Shown piece by piece: positions 30,657-42,040 of a stretch of DNA of 64,000 nt; the stretch's first letter is position 1; each line of letters opens with the position of its first letter. The notes below the pieces were generated by a model. It saw nothing but the letters and a program-made list of their open reading frames with translations. It did no database searches and was not told where the DNA came from. This DNA is from Antedon mediterranea (lineage: Eukaryota > Echinodermata > Crinoidea > Comatulida > Antedonidae), in contig NC_092679.1 in the NCBI RefSeq assembly GCF_964355755.1, positions 13,320,932 through 13,384,931 on the forward strand, written 5' to 3'. The position numbers and the translations under genes were made by a program.

Positions 30657-30881
30657 ATACAACCAGCTTCAAATCCCAACGCCAATAATTGGATGTTCGC
30701 TTTGATTGTCATGGATAACAAACGTAAACATGGAACACAATTTGGCGATGAACTAAATGTAAAGGTTTATTCTGATACGTTAGGTAATATGTCAAAACAG
30801 GAGTTTACTACTCTATATGTGGCAAGAGAAGCGTGTGACAAGATTCTAGATATATTGGAGAACTTTTATAAATATTTGTAA
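30657..30881 (+). CDS. In-phase downstream exon, possible C-terminal extension of the IFIT-like protein
   Basis: An acceptor (TTTTTTTACAG ending at 30656) is followed by 74 open codons and a stop at 30879-30881. The product starts IQPASNPNANNW, contains KHGTQFGDELNVKVYSD and ends ILENFYKYL. It looks protein-like but has no domain I recognise. The exon is in the frame that would continue from a consensus donor (GTAAGT at 30454) in the IFIT frame, but the TAA at 30385-30387 stands between. It could be reached by readthrough, by an unseen upstream donor, in an allele without the stop, or be a separate short ORF starting at 30693. Confidence 0.4.
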   Translation: MQPASNPNANNWMFALIVMDNKRKHGTQFGDELNVKVYSDTLGNMSKQEFTTLYVAREACDKILDILENFYKYL

Positions 30882-31059
30882 GAAGTAGGCCTACTCTGAT
30901 TTTTGTATGGAAGCTTATTTTTCAAAAACTAACTAAAATTATTTTCATAATTAGTGATATCAATCAAAGAGTTTCATTTTTCGCAATATATACATTCTTT
31001 GACATGATTTACTAAGTAATTTATCAGTATTTGTTATCCAGTTGCTTTTTTTTTATCTA

Positions 31060-31560
31060 TTATACATCTTTATATTTGTATTCTTCTAACCATATTTGTT
31101 CTCCGTTTATAACAACTGAACCAGAGGTACACATTTTTTCATAGTCAAAATAAGAACTTCTTCCGTGGTATACCCACATTAACAACTCTTTCATTTGACA
31201 TAGTATCGTTAATTTGACAAATTGTGGCCTGAACTTAAGGTAGCCATTTTGAAATATATTTGCATTAATGTTCATATTGTTTAACTTTTTAATGAGTAAT
31301 TCTGACACTACAGGGTTAAATGCACTTGAAAAATCAACATTAATGATCTAACATATGACATGTTGTTGTCTAAGTGATTATATATGCTATTTAAATGAAC
31401 AACCAGAACAGCATCTTCAACACTACGTCGGCTTGCTTCTTGATTAGTTGAGGTGCTTTACAAATCAAGTTCATATAAAACTAGATTTTCTACTTCTAAA
31501 AAGTCAATGGGTTCTTTGGTCCTCATTAAGTGCGCGCACACTTGCCAAAGAATATCTTTT
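31060..31560 (-). pseudogene. Decayed LINE reverse transcriptase fragment
   Basis: Read on the minus strand, broken frames give pieces typical of non-LTR retrotransposon reverse transcriptase: RSVEDAVLVVHLNSIYNHL, then FVDFSSAFN-like residues, SELLIKKLNNMNINANIFQ and, after a deletion, VVINGEQIWLEEYKYK (compare the ING..VE.V..YKYLG stretch of Rex/L2/CR1-type elements). The YADD active-site block is missing. Stops and frameshifts show it is long dead. Confidence 0.65.
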
Positions 31561-32631
31561 GAAACATGGAGCAAAACATTTTTCATCATGAACCTTAAAA
31601 AGATAATTTAATATTTAAATTAGCCTATATTATATATTATGATTTATTATAATTAATAATATTTAAAACAAAATAAATCTCGAAGAAACAAATGTATTCA
31701 CTTTAATTTTAATGAAAGAAATAAATGTTTATTTGATTTGATATGAACTTTATTGTTTTATGTGTGTTTTTATCCATTTCAATGTTTCCGAATTAAAAAT
31801 GAATGAAGTGTAAAATAATCTAATAAATTCAAATTATTGAAAAAGAATTGAAACACAAGTGCTCACCGCCCGATATAATAATATAAGGCATAGCTTGGTA
31901 CTCCAAATTTAAAAAATACGCTTTTTTTATTATCTACCACTGACCATGCGAACCGTCAATCCCTTTTGAGACTAGTCTACAACACTAGAGATTCATGTTT
32001 AATACATGCTCCCTGCACTACGTGTACGCGTGTAGTATTTATTTCTCCTTTTTACATGCCCACACACTATAGGTGTGTACAAATAATAATTTAGCTTTTA
32101 TTAATTTTCTGAAATTTTGCTTGATGACATCCCTACTTTTCCCGCCACGCCTTTAGGCATCAAAATAAGAGGCTGGACGGAAGCATAATTATGAAACTGA
32201 GGCTGAACAAAATGGGAAGTTTTAAACTCGTACTGAGCATACGCAAACCCCAAAGCACGTCTGGGAGAAGAGTCTATGAGACTATGCAGAATATCAATAC
32301 GTCAAAAAGTCGAGCGGCGTTTTTTGTAAGAAATATTTCTTTTTATTCTTTATTTAGGAACAAGCAGAATAAACCGGATAAAATCATATTCCACGCTGTT
32401 CGTTCCGTTGTGTATTTAAATCGCGTTGTCGTCCGTTACGTAAAAACAAGTGTGAAGTCTAGAGCTTGGTAAAGTCTCATAATAAAAATTATGCCCATTT
32501 TTATCTAAATAGGTGGCGCCATGACTTTTTAGCAAACTGTTTGTTTAGTTTATAGCTGGCGCATTTTAGTCGAGCGAAAGACGGAGGAAAAACGAATTTG
32601 AAGTTATTTTGTGAGATTATTATAAATTAAA
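31561..32631. other. Intergenic region upstream of POLR2I
   Basis: AT-rich to about 31950, then mixed sequence. The 282-base ORF at 32191-32472 has no recognisable domain. The last 100 bases before the POLR2I start are likely its promoter and 5' UTR (GAGCGAAAGACGGAGGAAAA); there is no TATA box. Confidence 0.45.
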
Positions 32632-35600
32632 ATGGATATTTTCAGCTCTGAATTTCAAGAACCTAAAAGAAATGCAGGCCCTGGCTTTGTTGGTATTAAG
32701 TTTTGTCAAGAATGGTTAGTTTACACTCTTTACATCTGCTGAAGTTAAGCTGGCTAGCCAACAACAGGCTGACTCCACTAACAATTAATGAGAGAGCGGC
32801 GAAACCACCAAGGTCGTCCCGTCCCAAGAAAGAGTTTCTCCCTACTAGGCTAGCTAGGCCTACTCCTCTAGCCTATCTAGGCCTATTGTTTCAATAAAGT
32901 TGGTATATTGAAGACCTGGTCAGATGTGCAAGCCAGGGCCTATGCCCATACTTGGAATTTTGGCTTGTTTACTAGCTAGCTACTAGGCCTAGCTAGCCTA
33001 CTAGGCTAGGCCTATATTATACTAGCTAAGGCCTAGCCTAGGAGGGCTATATAATAATATTAATATAAGCTTCTGCCATGAGTTACTCCATGCTTCTGCT
33101 TAATAATTAATAATAATTCCTGCAAGTTAAGTGGACTAGGCTAGCTAGACCTACAGTATTAACTTAACAAATTAACAATCATGATACCACATGGAGGATG
33201 ATACTGTATGTAGCATTTTCAGCTGATTTTCGGACACTGTGCGATGTGTCTTTAATTTTAAGTTCTTCTTAATTAATTCACTAGGCCTAGTAAATTTTAT
33301 GACCCACTATGCGACCCCCAGGAGAGGTGCATCATTGTCTGATGAATTCAGCCTTGCATCAAAAACTTACCTGTAGTGTGGGTCATACAATAAACAAGTG
33401 CATAAGTTCAAAAAGATTTGTTAAAAAGCATGCCTAGGATCCCCTGTACATTTTTTGTAATTTCTTAAAAATACAGGTCCCGTAGCACATTGGCCTATAA
33501 TCTACAGCTGTTATCATTGACAACTAAAATGTATTTTGATCCGTTTATAGTAACAATATGCTGTATCCAAAAGAAGATAAAGAACATAGAATTCTACTGT
33601 ATGCTGTAAGTATCCTACTGTATGAATTTGATATTTATTTCATTTCATCACATATAAAAATAGAGATGAGTACCATTGTCATGGTAAAAGTTGAGTAGAA
33701 ATGAAACCGGGACAACCATAACAAGAAAAAAAGCTTTACAAATAATGGTGCTTTAAAAAGAAATCAGTAATAATATGATTTTTTGTAATAATGTAAAATA
33801 GCAAACTGTATTATTTATGTTGTACAATATCTGTAGCATGTAACTAATAATAATTTATAAGGATAAAATTTAAATATTTTTAATTAATAAGAGTTAGAGT
33901 TCCAGAAGAGATAAATTAGAAATAATTAATTTGTTATCACCTTATTTGGTTGTACAATGGACATCATTGTCTGCGGATTATTATAAAGGCAGTAATTTTA
34001 CTCTTAAAAGAAGCGAGACCAGTTAGTTTGTTTGCGATTTTATTTGCAATTGGACTACAGTATTCTGATTGGTTCTTCATCAATTGTTTTTACCTGGTAT
34101 GAACCTAACCCTCTCGGGTCATTCCATCTCAGTTCACCCAAAAAAAATGGAATTTTAAACCCTACCTCTTCCAATTTTGATGAAATTTGGTATATGGGTG
34201 ATTCATAGCAATTAAAGCCAAAATTTCCAATTTTAACTTTATCGGACCAACGGTTTTTGAGATATCGCAATTTAAATTTTCGTTTTTTACGCAAAAAAAG
34301 GCGCGGCCGCCACGTTTCAAAGAGCTGTATCTCGGGAACTATAGGTTCGATTTTAAAAACAAAGGTATTTTTGTAAAGGGGAGACCATAAGGAACCTAAA
34401 TATACTAATTGTGTGTGTTTTATGTTAATTTTAAGTTGAATAAAACTTTGACATATATTTTGACCTTGAAATTGACCCCGTGGAACACGCCCGATTTGTT
34501 GGTGACTATCACGAAAAATGTAGCCCTACGTGTCAACTACAACATATAAAAAAATTGGAGGGGTTTTTTTGTTTGTTTCCATGAAATTACAATTTGAAGT
34601 TGACATACCTCTTCCTTTTAGTGTATTTTTGGTGTTGTTATACTTTATACACAGTGTGAACACTAACTGTTAAGGTGTCTTATTGTTACGCTTTCTCATC
34701 AGGCCCACTTAAACAGTAGATATATTTTGATATGAGAAATACTGGGTAACTCACATACTTTTCAAATCAATTTTGACACATAGTTTAGTGTCCTTACTAT
34801 GTTATTATGCACATTAACATATGCATAATAAGTGATTGCAGAGAACATACAACAGTTAACTGTATAGGCCTTTTTAAAGGTTGTCATCCCCTATTTAAAA
34901 ACAAAACTACCAACCATGAAAAAAGTTCATTATTTCACAGATGGATGTGGCAGCCAATGCAAAAACAAATATAACTTTATTAACCTTTGCCACCACCAGG
35001 AAGATTTTGGTTTAGACGCCGAGTGGAATTTTTTCGCTACATCACATGGCAAGAGTGCATGTGATGGCATAGGTGGAACAGTTAAGAGGCTTGTCACTAA
35101 GAGAAGCTTACAGCGTTTGACTGAATGTCATATTCTCACATCTCTCAGTATGTTCGACTACTGTGTAATTTTTAATTTTTATTTTATGTCTTTAGGCAAT
35201 GTGGCCAAGGATTACCAATAGTGAACTAATCAGTGTCCTATCAGATAGGTGGTAATCCCCCTGATACAGGGGCTATTGTGTGAACCAGTTCACTGGGGTA
35301 ACCCCTACTCTTTTTCGAATAATGAACTGGGTTCTTTAAAGTACACACAGGTTATAACTGTGTACACTGGACCTACGGTTTATAGTCCTTATCCGAGAAG
35401 ACTTGTTCCACCACCAGAACTAGGAGCGAGTCGGCCTCGAACCCTTGCCGATGTTGTTCTTGGCTCTTTAGGTACGGTAAACGGCACCCCTGCCTTAACC
35501 GCTCGGCCATATGACTCGCTCATATGGACATTCCAGGCATCAACTTTTTTCATGTGGGAATAGATGAGGTATCTACTGTGGAAAAAGAAATAAAGCCAAG

Positions 35601-38600
35601 ATTCAACCTCACCCAGACCATCAAGGGTACATTACAATATCATCGCTTTGCTCCTGTTTCTCTGGCACAGATGCAGGTCTACAAACTTAGTACCCAGATA
35701 AACCCTCCGGATGTGGTTGTGATTCAAGAATCTTTCAGTGATGAAAATTAAATTGTTGCTGATACACAACCCACCATTATTAGACTTCAGAATTTTGTGT
35801 GCTGTAGTTATGATGGTATCCCATGGATTGGTTTGGTTGTGGATGTCTCAGAAGAGTTTGGGGATTATCAAATTAAATTTATGCATCCTCATGGGCCAGC
35901 GAAAACCTTTTATTGGCTGTCCAAAGAAGACTGTTGTTGGATTCCTGAATCAAATGTACATTGTATTATAGCCTCTCCGTTTATAAAATCCTCTTCGACT
36001 AGGAATTACAGTATTTCCCAAAATGATCGCCACAACATTTCTAAATACTGTTTGAATTGGCCAGATGACAAGGAGTAAAGGCCAGACATAGACAATTGTA
36101 ACATTATAATGATATTTAGTTTGTAAATAAAATTATTTTTGGAATACATCAAATTGACATTGAAGTAATGCATGGACAGACACCAAAAATACACTAAAAG
36201 GAAGAGGTATGTCAACTTCAAATTGTAATTTCATGGAAACAAAGAAAAAAACCCCTCCAATTTTTTTATATGTTGTAGTTGACACGTAGGGCTACATTTT
36301 TCGTGATGGTCATCAACAAATCGGGCGTGTTCCACGGGGTCAATTTCAAGGTCAAAATATATGTCAAAGTTTTATTCAACTTAAAATTAACATAAAACAC
36401 ACACAATTAGTATATTTAGATTCCTTATTGTCTCCCCTTTACAAAAATGCCTTTGTTTTTAAAATCGAACCTATAGTTCCCGAGATACAGCTCTTTGAAA
36501 CGTGGCGGACGCGCCCTTTTTTGCGTAAAAACCGAAAATTTAAATTGCTATATCTCGAAAACCGTTGGTACGATAAAGTTAAAATTTGAAATTTTCGCTT
36601 TAATTGCTATGAATCACCCATATACCAAATTTCATCAAAATTGGAAGAGGTAGGGTTTAACTCATTGGGTGATCTGAGATGGAATGACCCTCTCATTTAT
36701 CTCAATACTAATAAAATAATATACCGGCGGTAATACTATTACTAAGAAAATGAACGCCATGGCTAGAGACACAGCAGCTTCTGACTGCTAAGTGTGTAGA
36801 TGGTATTTCTAGACATTAAAATAATAACTAACAAACAACAAAAAGTATTGTGCAATGAATAAAACACGCAATCCACAATTTACAGCACTAGACTGTGTAC
36901 TAATAAATAAAAAATGTTTATACTGTATAACTGTACACTCTAAATTGAATAAAAATGTTGTTGAAAAGATGTAAAAAGATGTATATGAAATGTTTTAATT
37001 ATCATTATACTGCATATAAGTTTGTTTGTTTGTTTGTTCATTTTTATACTGGGTGACCTCTTCAGTCAAAGACTGATCTCCCAGAGGGCCCAGTTGGTGA
37101 TCAGTGGCTGTGATGTACTAATACACCGGGGTAACCCCCTACTCGTCTCGAAAGATGTACTAGGTTCTTTAAAGTGCACACAAGCTAGTTGTGTACACTG
37201 GACTGGACTGGACGGTTTATAGTCCTTATCCGAGAAGACTCGTTCTACCACCAGAACCATGGAGTGAGTGAGCCTCGAACCCTTGCCGATGTTATGGCTA
37301 CGTAATTACGGTTCCACTGTCTTAACCGCTCGGCCACTCACTCTCCGAGTCCATTAGTAATTTTTTTTCTTTATTGATTTTTTTAGTGTGAACTAATTAA
37401 TGTTTGTTTTATTTAAAGTGTAGGAATTGTGATTACCAGCAAGAATCTGACAACTCCTGTGTTTATGTGAACAAGATAACACACGAAATAGAGTAAGTAA
37501 ATAATATTTAATAATATACTGTAAAATTCACTTCAAGATCTTTCACTGGTCAGTGTTTTGCGAGGTCAATGTACACCCACACACAGCATTTGTTAGTATA
37601 CATATATATTTCCTCTTTTGCAGTTTTTTATCTTAAAGGGTAGCTCCGGATAGAAAGTTTATTGTTTTTCTATACAATTTAAACCATGGCATTAATATTG
37701 ATAATAACCCCACTTATTTTGAAAAAAGGCTTATTTCATGATGCTTGTTCTGCTTTACAGCTAATGCAAAATAGCTAGGCTTATTATCAATATTGTTGCA
37801 AAGGTTTATAATTTATAATAAAACAACCCAGAGCACCCATTTACCTGCAGTATTAGACCAGACAAACATAAATTTGCACTGTACATTTACTATTTTACAG
37901 TGAACTTACACAAATAGTGGCCGAGGTAAAAGATGACCCAACGTTACCAAGAACAGAAGACCATCCATGTCCCAAATGTGACCACAGACAAGCAGTTTTC
38001 TTTCAGTCTCAGACAAAACGAGGAGAGGTACTGTTGGTTCCACATTTGACCGCCCTTAATAACTACAGTATTTGTCCAACATTGAAATATAGATAGCTTT
38101 CGGTTTTTTTTTCCAGGTCAACCAGTATTTCGTAGGCCGTTGCCTGGACCTAACCATCAAACCTGTGAATAGCGAGGGCACACGTCCCTTATATCTCTGC
38201 ATGCACACAATGAACTAACGTGACATAGTTTGATCGTCGGTCGTCACAAATCGACAGCTCCCTACTGTCCTACTAGGTGTTAGTTATCCGTTCATAGGCA
38301 AACATACACAAAATGCTCTATATAAAATAATGTCTAGCCTTTAGGAGGGGACCAGTGGAACCCCATTGAGTGTCCCCTTAATATAATTGTCCCCCGAATA
38401 AGGGTTGGTCATACAGTAGCATTAAAACATATACCTCTGCTCATTTATTTCATGGGAAAGTGTCCACTGTATCACCTCTATTGTATAAGCACCAAAATAA
38501 TATCTCAAATTTCCCCAAATATAATTGACTGTGGTAATACTGTATTATAAATGTTAATAGTATATATTAATATTGAACACTTTAATTTTCATTTGTAGGA

Positions 38601-38661
38601 GGGAATGCGCCTTTATTATGTATGTACTGCACCTGACTGCAAACATCGCTGGACTGAATGA
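32632..38661 (+). CDS. POLR2I: RNA polymerase II subunit RPB9
   Basis: RPB9 is a small zinc subunit at the jaw of RNA polymerase II that supports start-site choice, fidelity and TFIIS-stimulated cleavage. Five exons join in frame: 32632-32714, 33551-33605, 37419-37492, 37901-38027 and 38599-38661, giving 133 residues (the human protein has 125). The first zinc ribbon uses C25, C28, C47 and C50 (FCQEC and CRNCDYQQ). The second, TFIIS-like, uses C94, C97, C122 and C127 ([19 protein letters not shown]). [15 protein letters not shown] and the terminal HRWTE are nearly identical to vertebrate RPB9. The N-terminus ([16 protein letters not shown]) is longer and divergent. Intron 2 (33606-37418) carries a transposon and SINEs; splice sites are intact. 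Confidence 0.97.
34916..36078 (+). pseudogene. Transposase-like ORF pieces of the long-TIR element
   Basis: The first frame (34916-35220) begins [20 protein letters not shown] and contains [18 protein letters not shown]. The order 'DG-x-SQ-KNKYN ... SHGK-CDG-GG-KR' recurs in uncharacterised transposon proteins of many animals and looks like part of a DDE/RNase H-type nuclease core. After a SINE insertion the protein resumes in a second frame (35524-35751, [17 protein letters not shown]) and a third (35797-36078, [20 protein letters not shown]). The upstream part of a full transposase is absent. I do not assign a superfamily. Confidence 0.6.
35238..35525 (-). mobile_element. tRNA-derived SINE inserted in the transposase ORF
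   Basis: On the minus strand the head reads ATATGGCCGAGCGGTTAAGG (box A of a type II tRNA) and AAGGGTTCGAGGCCGACTCG (box B). The body has CTTCTCGGATAAGGACTATA and AGTGTACACAGTTATAACCT. It splits the coding pieces of the surrounding transposon, so it is the younger insertion. Confidence 0.85.
37047..37345 (-). mobile_element. tRNA-derived SINE, second copy in POLR2I intron 2
   Basis: Same family and orientation as the copy at 35238-35525. Box A is GTGGCCGAGCGGTTAAGACA and box B AAGGGTTCGAGGCTCACTC. The terminal GAGTGAGTGG / CACTCACTCC pairing resembles a tRNA-Leu or tRNA-Ser acceptor stem. It ends about 75 bases upstream of POLR2I exon 3. Confidence 0.85.
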
Positions 38662-39158
38662 CAAACTATGAATATGTGTATACTGAATATCATTATGTTG
38701 AAGATCCAAAGAGACACTATACTACTGTTTTATTGTACAATATACAACATTCCCTTTTGGAAAATCCTATTTAGGTGATGCCTCTATTCAAAGGACACAC
38801 CTATTCAGAGGAAAACGTTATTAGTGGAAATTAGTTGGGAAACCCCTATTCAGGGATCATATTCCCATGGACAGTCACCTATTGAGGGGACATTTTGTTG
38901 GTCTTGAAGGTGTTCCCCATTAATAGGGGTTCAATTGTATATGCAAACATTTGTATGGTTACTCAATAACATTTGTTAAGGATTATAATGTATTAACACT
39001 GCAGCAATCTGTATGGTATAGTTCTCAAAAATGTTTGTATGTAGAATTTTTTATTAAAAACTAAAATGCACAAGTTTGATGTTAGATTTTATTTGTCTAC
39101 TGACAAAATTCCATTTTCACAAAGACAATGTTTTGTTTTTAACAAGACATCCAGTTTT

Positions 39159-39164
39159 AATAAA
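39159..39164 (+). terminator. Candidate poly(A) signal of POLR2I
   Basis: AATAAA lies about 500 bases after the POLR2I stop codon. It is the first good match I found on the plus strand after the stop; the distance is plausible for a 3' UTR, but no transcript supports it. Confidence 0.35.
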
Positions 39165-40194
39165 GCTATAAACACGCATTAGCTTTTACAATTGCTTGCT
39201 TTAAATACTGTAGTTTATTTTAAATTAAAAAAGCAATCTGAAAATGGGAAGGGTAAATTAAACAGACCAAGATAATTTTGATATTATAAAATTGAATATG
39301 TACAAAATGAATACTATATTTAATATCATTAACCTTAATAATAAACTGGCATGTTGTGCTAAGTTGTTTATGTAGAAAAATCAAAGATATTCGGCCAACA
39401 AATATAAATTCATTCATATTTTTACCGTAATCTTCAAACACAGTTTCACTATCTTATGCAGTGTAGAAAAAAAAACTGTATAAAATGGCTAGCACTTACA
39501 ATTAAAAATACAACTAAACAAATTTAAAGCCACGCATGTAATGAAAAACTATATAACCTAAATAAACATCAAGCGTATACTAATTTGGTAGATGGGTAAA
39601 ATACTGGCACACTCAATGGAAAAACTAAACACACTTTTCTACAACAGAAGAATATCAACACATATTTAAAGATACCCACCTCAGTACAATTCCGGTCATT
39701 TTAATACCCATGTTATGGCTGCATGCAATAGCAAAAATGTGTGTAACAAATAAATATAGCCTGACCTGTGGTGAAAAGTGGAGATTTGAGACATCATTTT
39801 GAATACCATATTGGATCCAAATCCCATGCATATGGATGCATTTAATAGCAACAATGTTAATATGGGCATTTCAGAGTACTGCCTAGATAAGCCCACAATC
39901 AATAACCTACCCGTTATTTTGGAAAAAATATTAAATTCACTCATCACCTGTGTCTACAGATAACCCTGTCACAAAGTAGGGGCAAAATTGGGTACAAAAC
40001 TGATCAGTTAGTACAACATACATAGAAACTATTTTCTGTAGTAATTTTTCCCATTAATAATATTCTTTTCATTGTTTATGATGATAGGAAGCAATTAAAA
40101 CAGAATATTATTTTTTATATACATAAATTGAGCAATAGGTTTAAGGATTCTCTATAGATTCTGAATCTATACTTAATATGATATTTTCAGGGTG

Positions 40195-40409
40195 TAAAGG
40201 ACCTTTCACACCTGCTTCTGTTCTGGTGACGGCGCAGCAAATACAATCGCGTCTTTCATTTTCACGACACTCCACACGACTCAAATCAATCATCTTACTC
40301 GATATGCGCATATCCATGTGTTTTGTTGTAAAAACGAAAATTCACTAATGCTGTCGTAAACCCGAACTGGAGTCGGAGCCAGACCGGAGCAGGTGTGAAA
40401 GACCCTTTA
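40195..40409. mobile_element. MITE with CTTTCACACCTGCT inverted ends
   Basis: The left end is TAAAGGACCTTTCACACCTG and the right end is the inverted form CAGGTGTGAAAGACCCTTTA. It is 215 bases with no coding capacity. A truncated relative is at 22128-22292. Confidence 0.8.
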
Positions 40410-41239
40410 GACATGGTTGTGAAAAAGTAAAAACTAACAGTGGATTTACATGCATTAAAACATTATTTTAATATCTACACAAAGACCATGCCTGTATACT
40501 ACAAATACAACGTTAACATCAAATTCACATATAACACAGCGAGACATAATTTTACAAATATTTAGTCCTTCTGTCCAATTTAACACTGTCAACATTGTTG
40601 ATATCCTTAATTCAAGTCGCCAACATTTTAGCATTATTTATATTCAAAATTGTAAACCGTTAAAAACAGTGGCACCTTATAAATCTATTGCAATAACATA
40701 TTGCATCACAAGACATTTTAAATTTCTTTTTAAAAAATGTTTCTTAAGCCTGTTTTCAACACGAATAAAATTGTGTGAAAGTGTTGATTTTTAATCATAT
40801 TTTAATCTGTAAAACCCATTTCTGTGCCTGGACAAATTTATAGCGAAATAAAATTAGTTCAGGAAATGAGTTTAGCTTGTGGAAAATAATAAAAAATGCA
40901 GGACAATTTGTTTGCCTCTGAAACTGCATAATTTGCTAGTGGAAAACAGACTTTACACACTGTACAATAGTCTATTATAAAAAATTTGTATCATGAGTTG
41001 AAACAATCACTTATAATTCACCAATATTAATTTCAGAAAGCATGATACTAAAAGGTCATGGAAATTATGGTGTACCTATGTGAAATGCAATGGTTTTCTG
41101 ATAATTGTGCGAACATAGCTTGGATAAATTTGCAACCTTAACCCAAGTGATAAGGAATAAGTGCGAGTGTATATGGAGTAACACTTTAAAAAACAATGCT
41201 AAGAGAATACACTGTTAGTAACAACCATGTACAACAACA

Positions 41240-41560
41240 TATAATCTTAATGATATTAATAATATCCTGGATTTATAAAGTGCCTAATGTCCTGAAACCT
41301 CTAAGCACTCTACATATTTGATTATTACACAGGTCATTTTTTGGATCAAACACGTATGGAAACATACTCCCAGAACGCAGCTAGTAATCGGCGTAAAGTT
41401 GTGTCTTGACCTTACCAGGTACCCATTTGTCCATTGGGGTGGAGAGAGGCAAAGTGTCTTGCAAAAGGATAAAAGCAATGTGACGAGCTTTGGATTTGAA
41501 CCCACGATCAGTAGTCCAACGTCCAACACTGTGGCATACGCCTCACTCCAAGTTTGGCTG
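41240..41560 (-). mobile_element. tRNA-derived SINE with widespread marine-invertebrate tail
   Basis: On the minus strand a box B (GTGGGTTCAAATCCAAAG) near 41495-41515 follows a tRNA-like head starting near 41548. The body (CACTTTGCCTCTCTCCACCC, then AATGGGTACCTGGTAAGG) is a segment seen in many marine invertebrate SINEs. It is diverged from a working copy. Confidence 0.65.
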
Positions 41561-42040
41561 CCGCGAGAAGACACAATTTCAGAAGTGACTATGAAAGAAT
41601 CAGTTCAAGCATGCTAGAATAAAAACCTAGCAACACAATTGAAAGATTGTGATCTAAGACCCTTAAATATGGAATACTGTATGGTTCTGCTAGAATGTAT
41701 TGTATTCAAATCCATGTTTCATTGAATGTCTGCTAGGGACAATTATTTCTAACAGAATATTTGCATTGTGTCCATCAACCTCAGAATTTAGCATAATTTA
41801 ATTATAGTTGTACTGTTCATAATGTACTTTTGGCGAGTGTTAGATAGCTGGCAATTAATAAATAGTCAAATAATCATGGTGGGGGGAAAACAGTTTTTTT
41901 ACCTAACTGCAATGGTAGATTCCAAAGCTTAATATACAAAACACACAGACCACCAAGGCATGATGGGTATGCAAACCTTATTAGGTGTGAATTTCATTAC
42001 ACATTATTCTTTACAATTATTCCTTATACTAAATCACAAT

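Larger units (their letters stand above)
34116..36690. mobile_element. DNA transposon with terminal inverted repeats of about 500 bp
   Basis: The left end starts GGGTCATTCCATCTCAG and the right end finishes CTGAGATGGAATGACCC. Inverted similarity runs about 500 bases inward on each side (to about 34640 and from about 36178) with only scattered differences. TCTC flanks both ends (34112-34115 and 36691-36694), a possible four-base target-site duplication. The short middle encodes transposase-like pieces and is interrupted by a SINE. The element lies in POLR2I intron 2. Confidence 0.85.
38662..42040. other. Region between the convergent genes POLR2I and APLF
   Basis: Holds the POLR2I 3' UTR, a MITE (40195-40409) and a SINE (41240-41560). 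A stretch at 38745-38945 repeats short CCTATTCA/GGGGACA motifs and resembles one at 38340-38410 in POLR2I intron 4; it is probably another degraded repeat. No gene was recognised. Confidence 0.5.
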
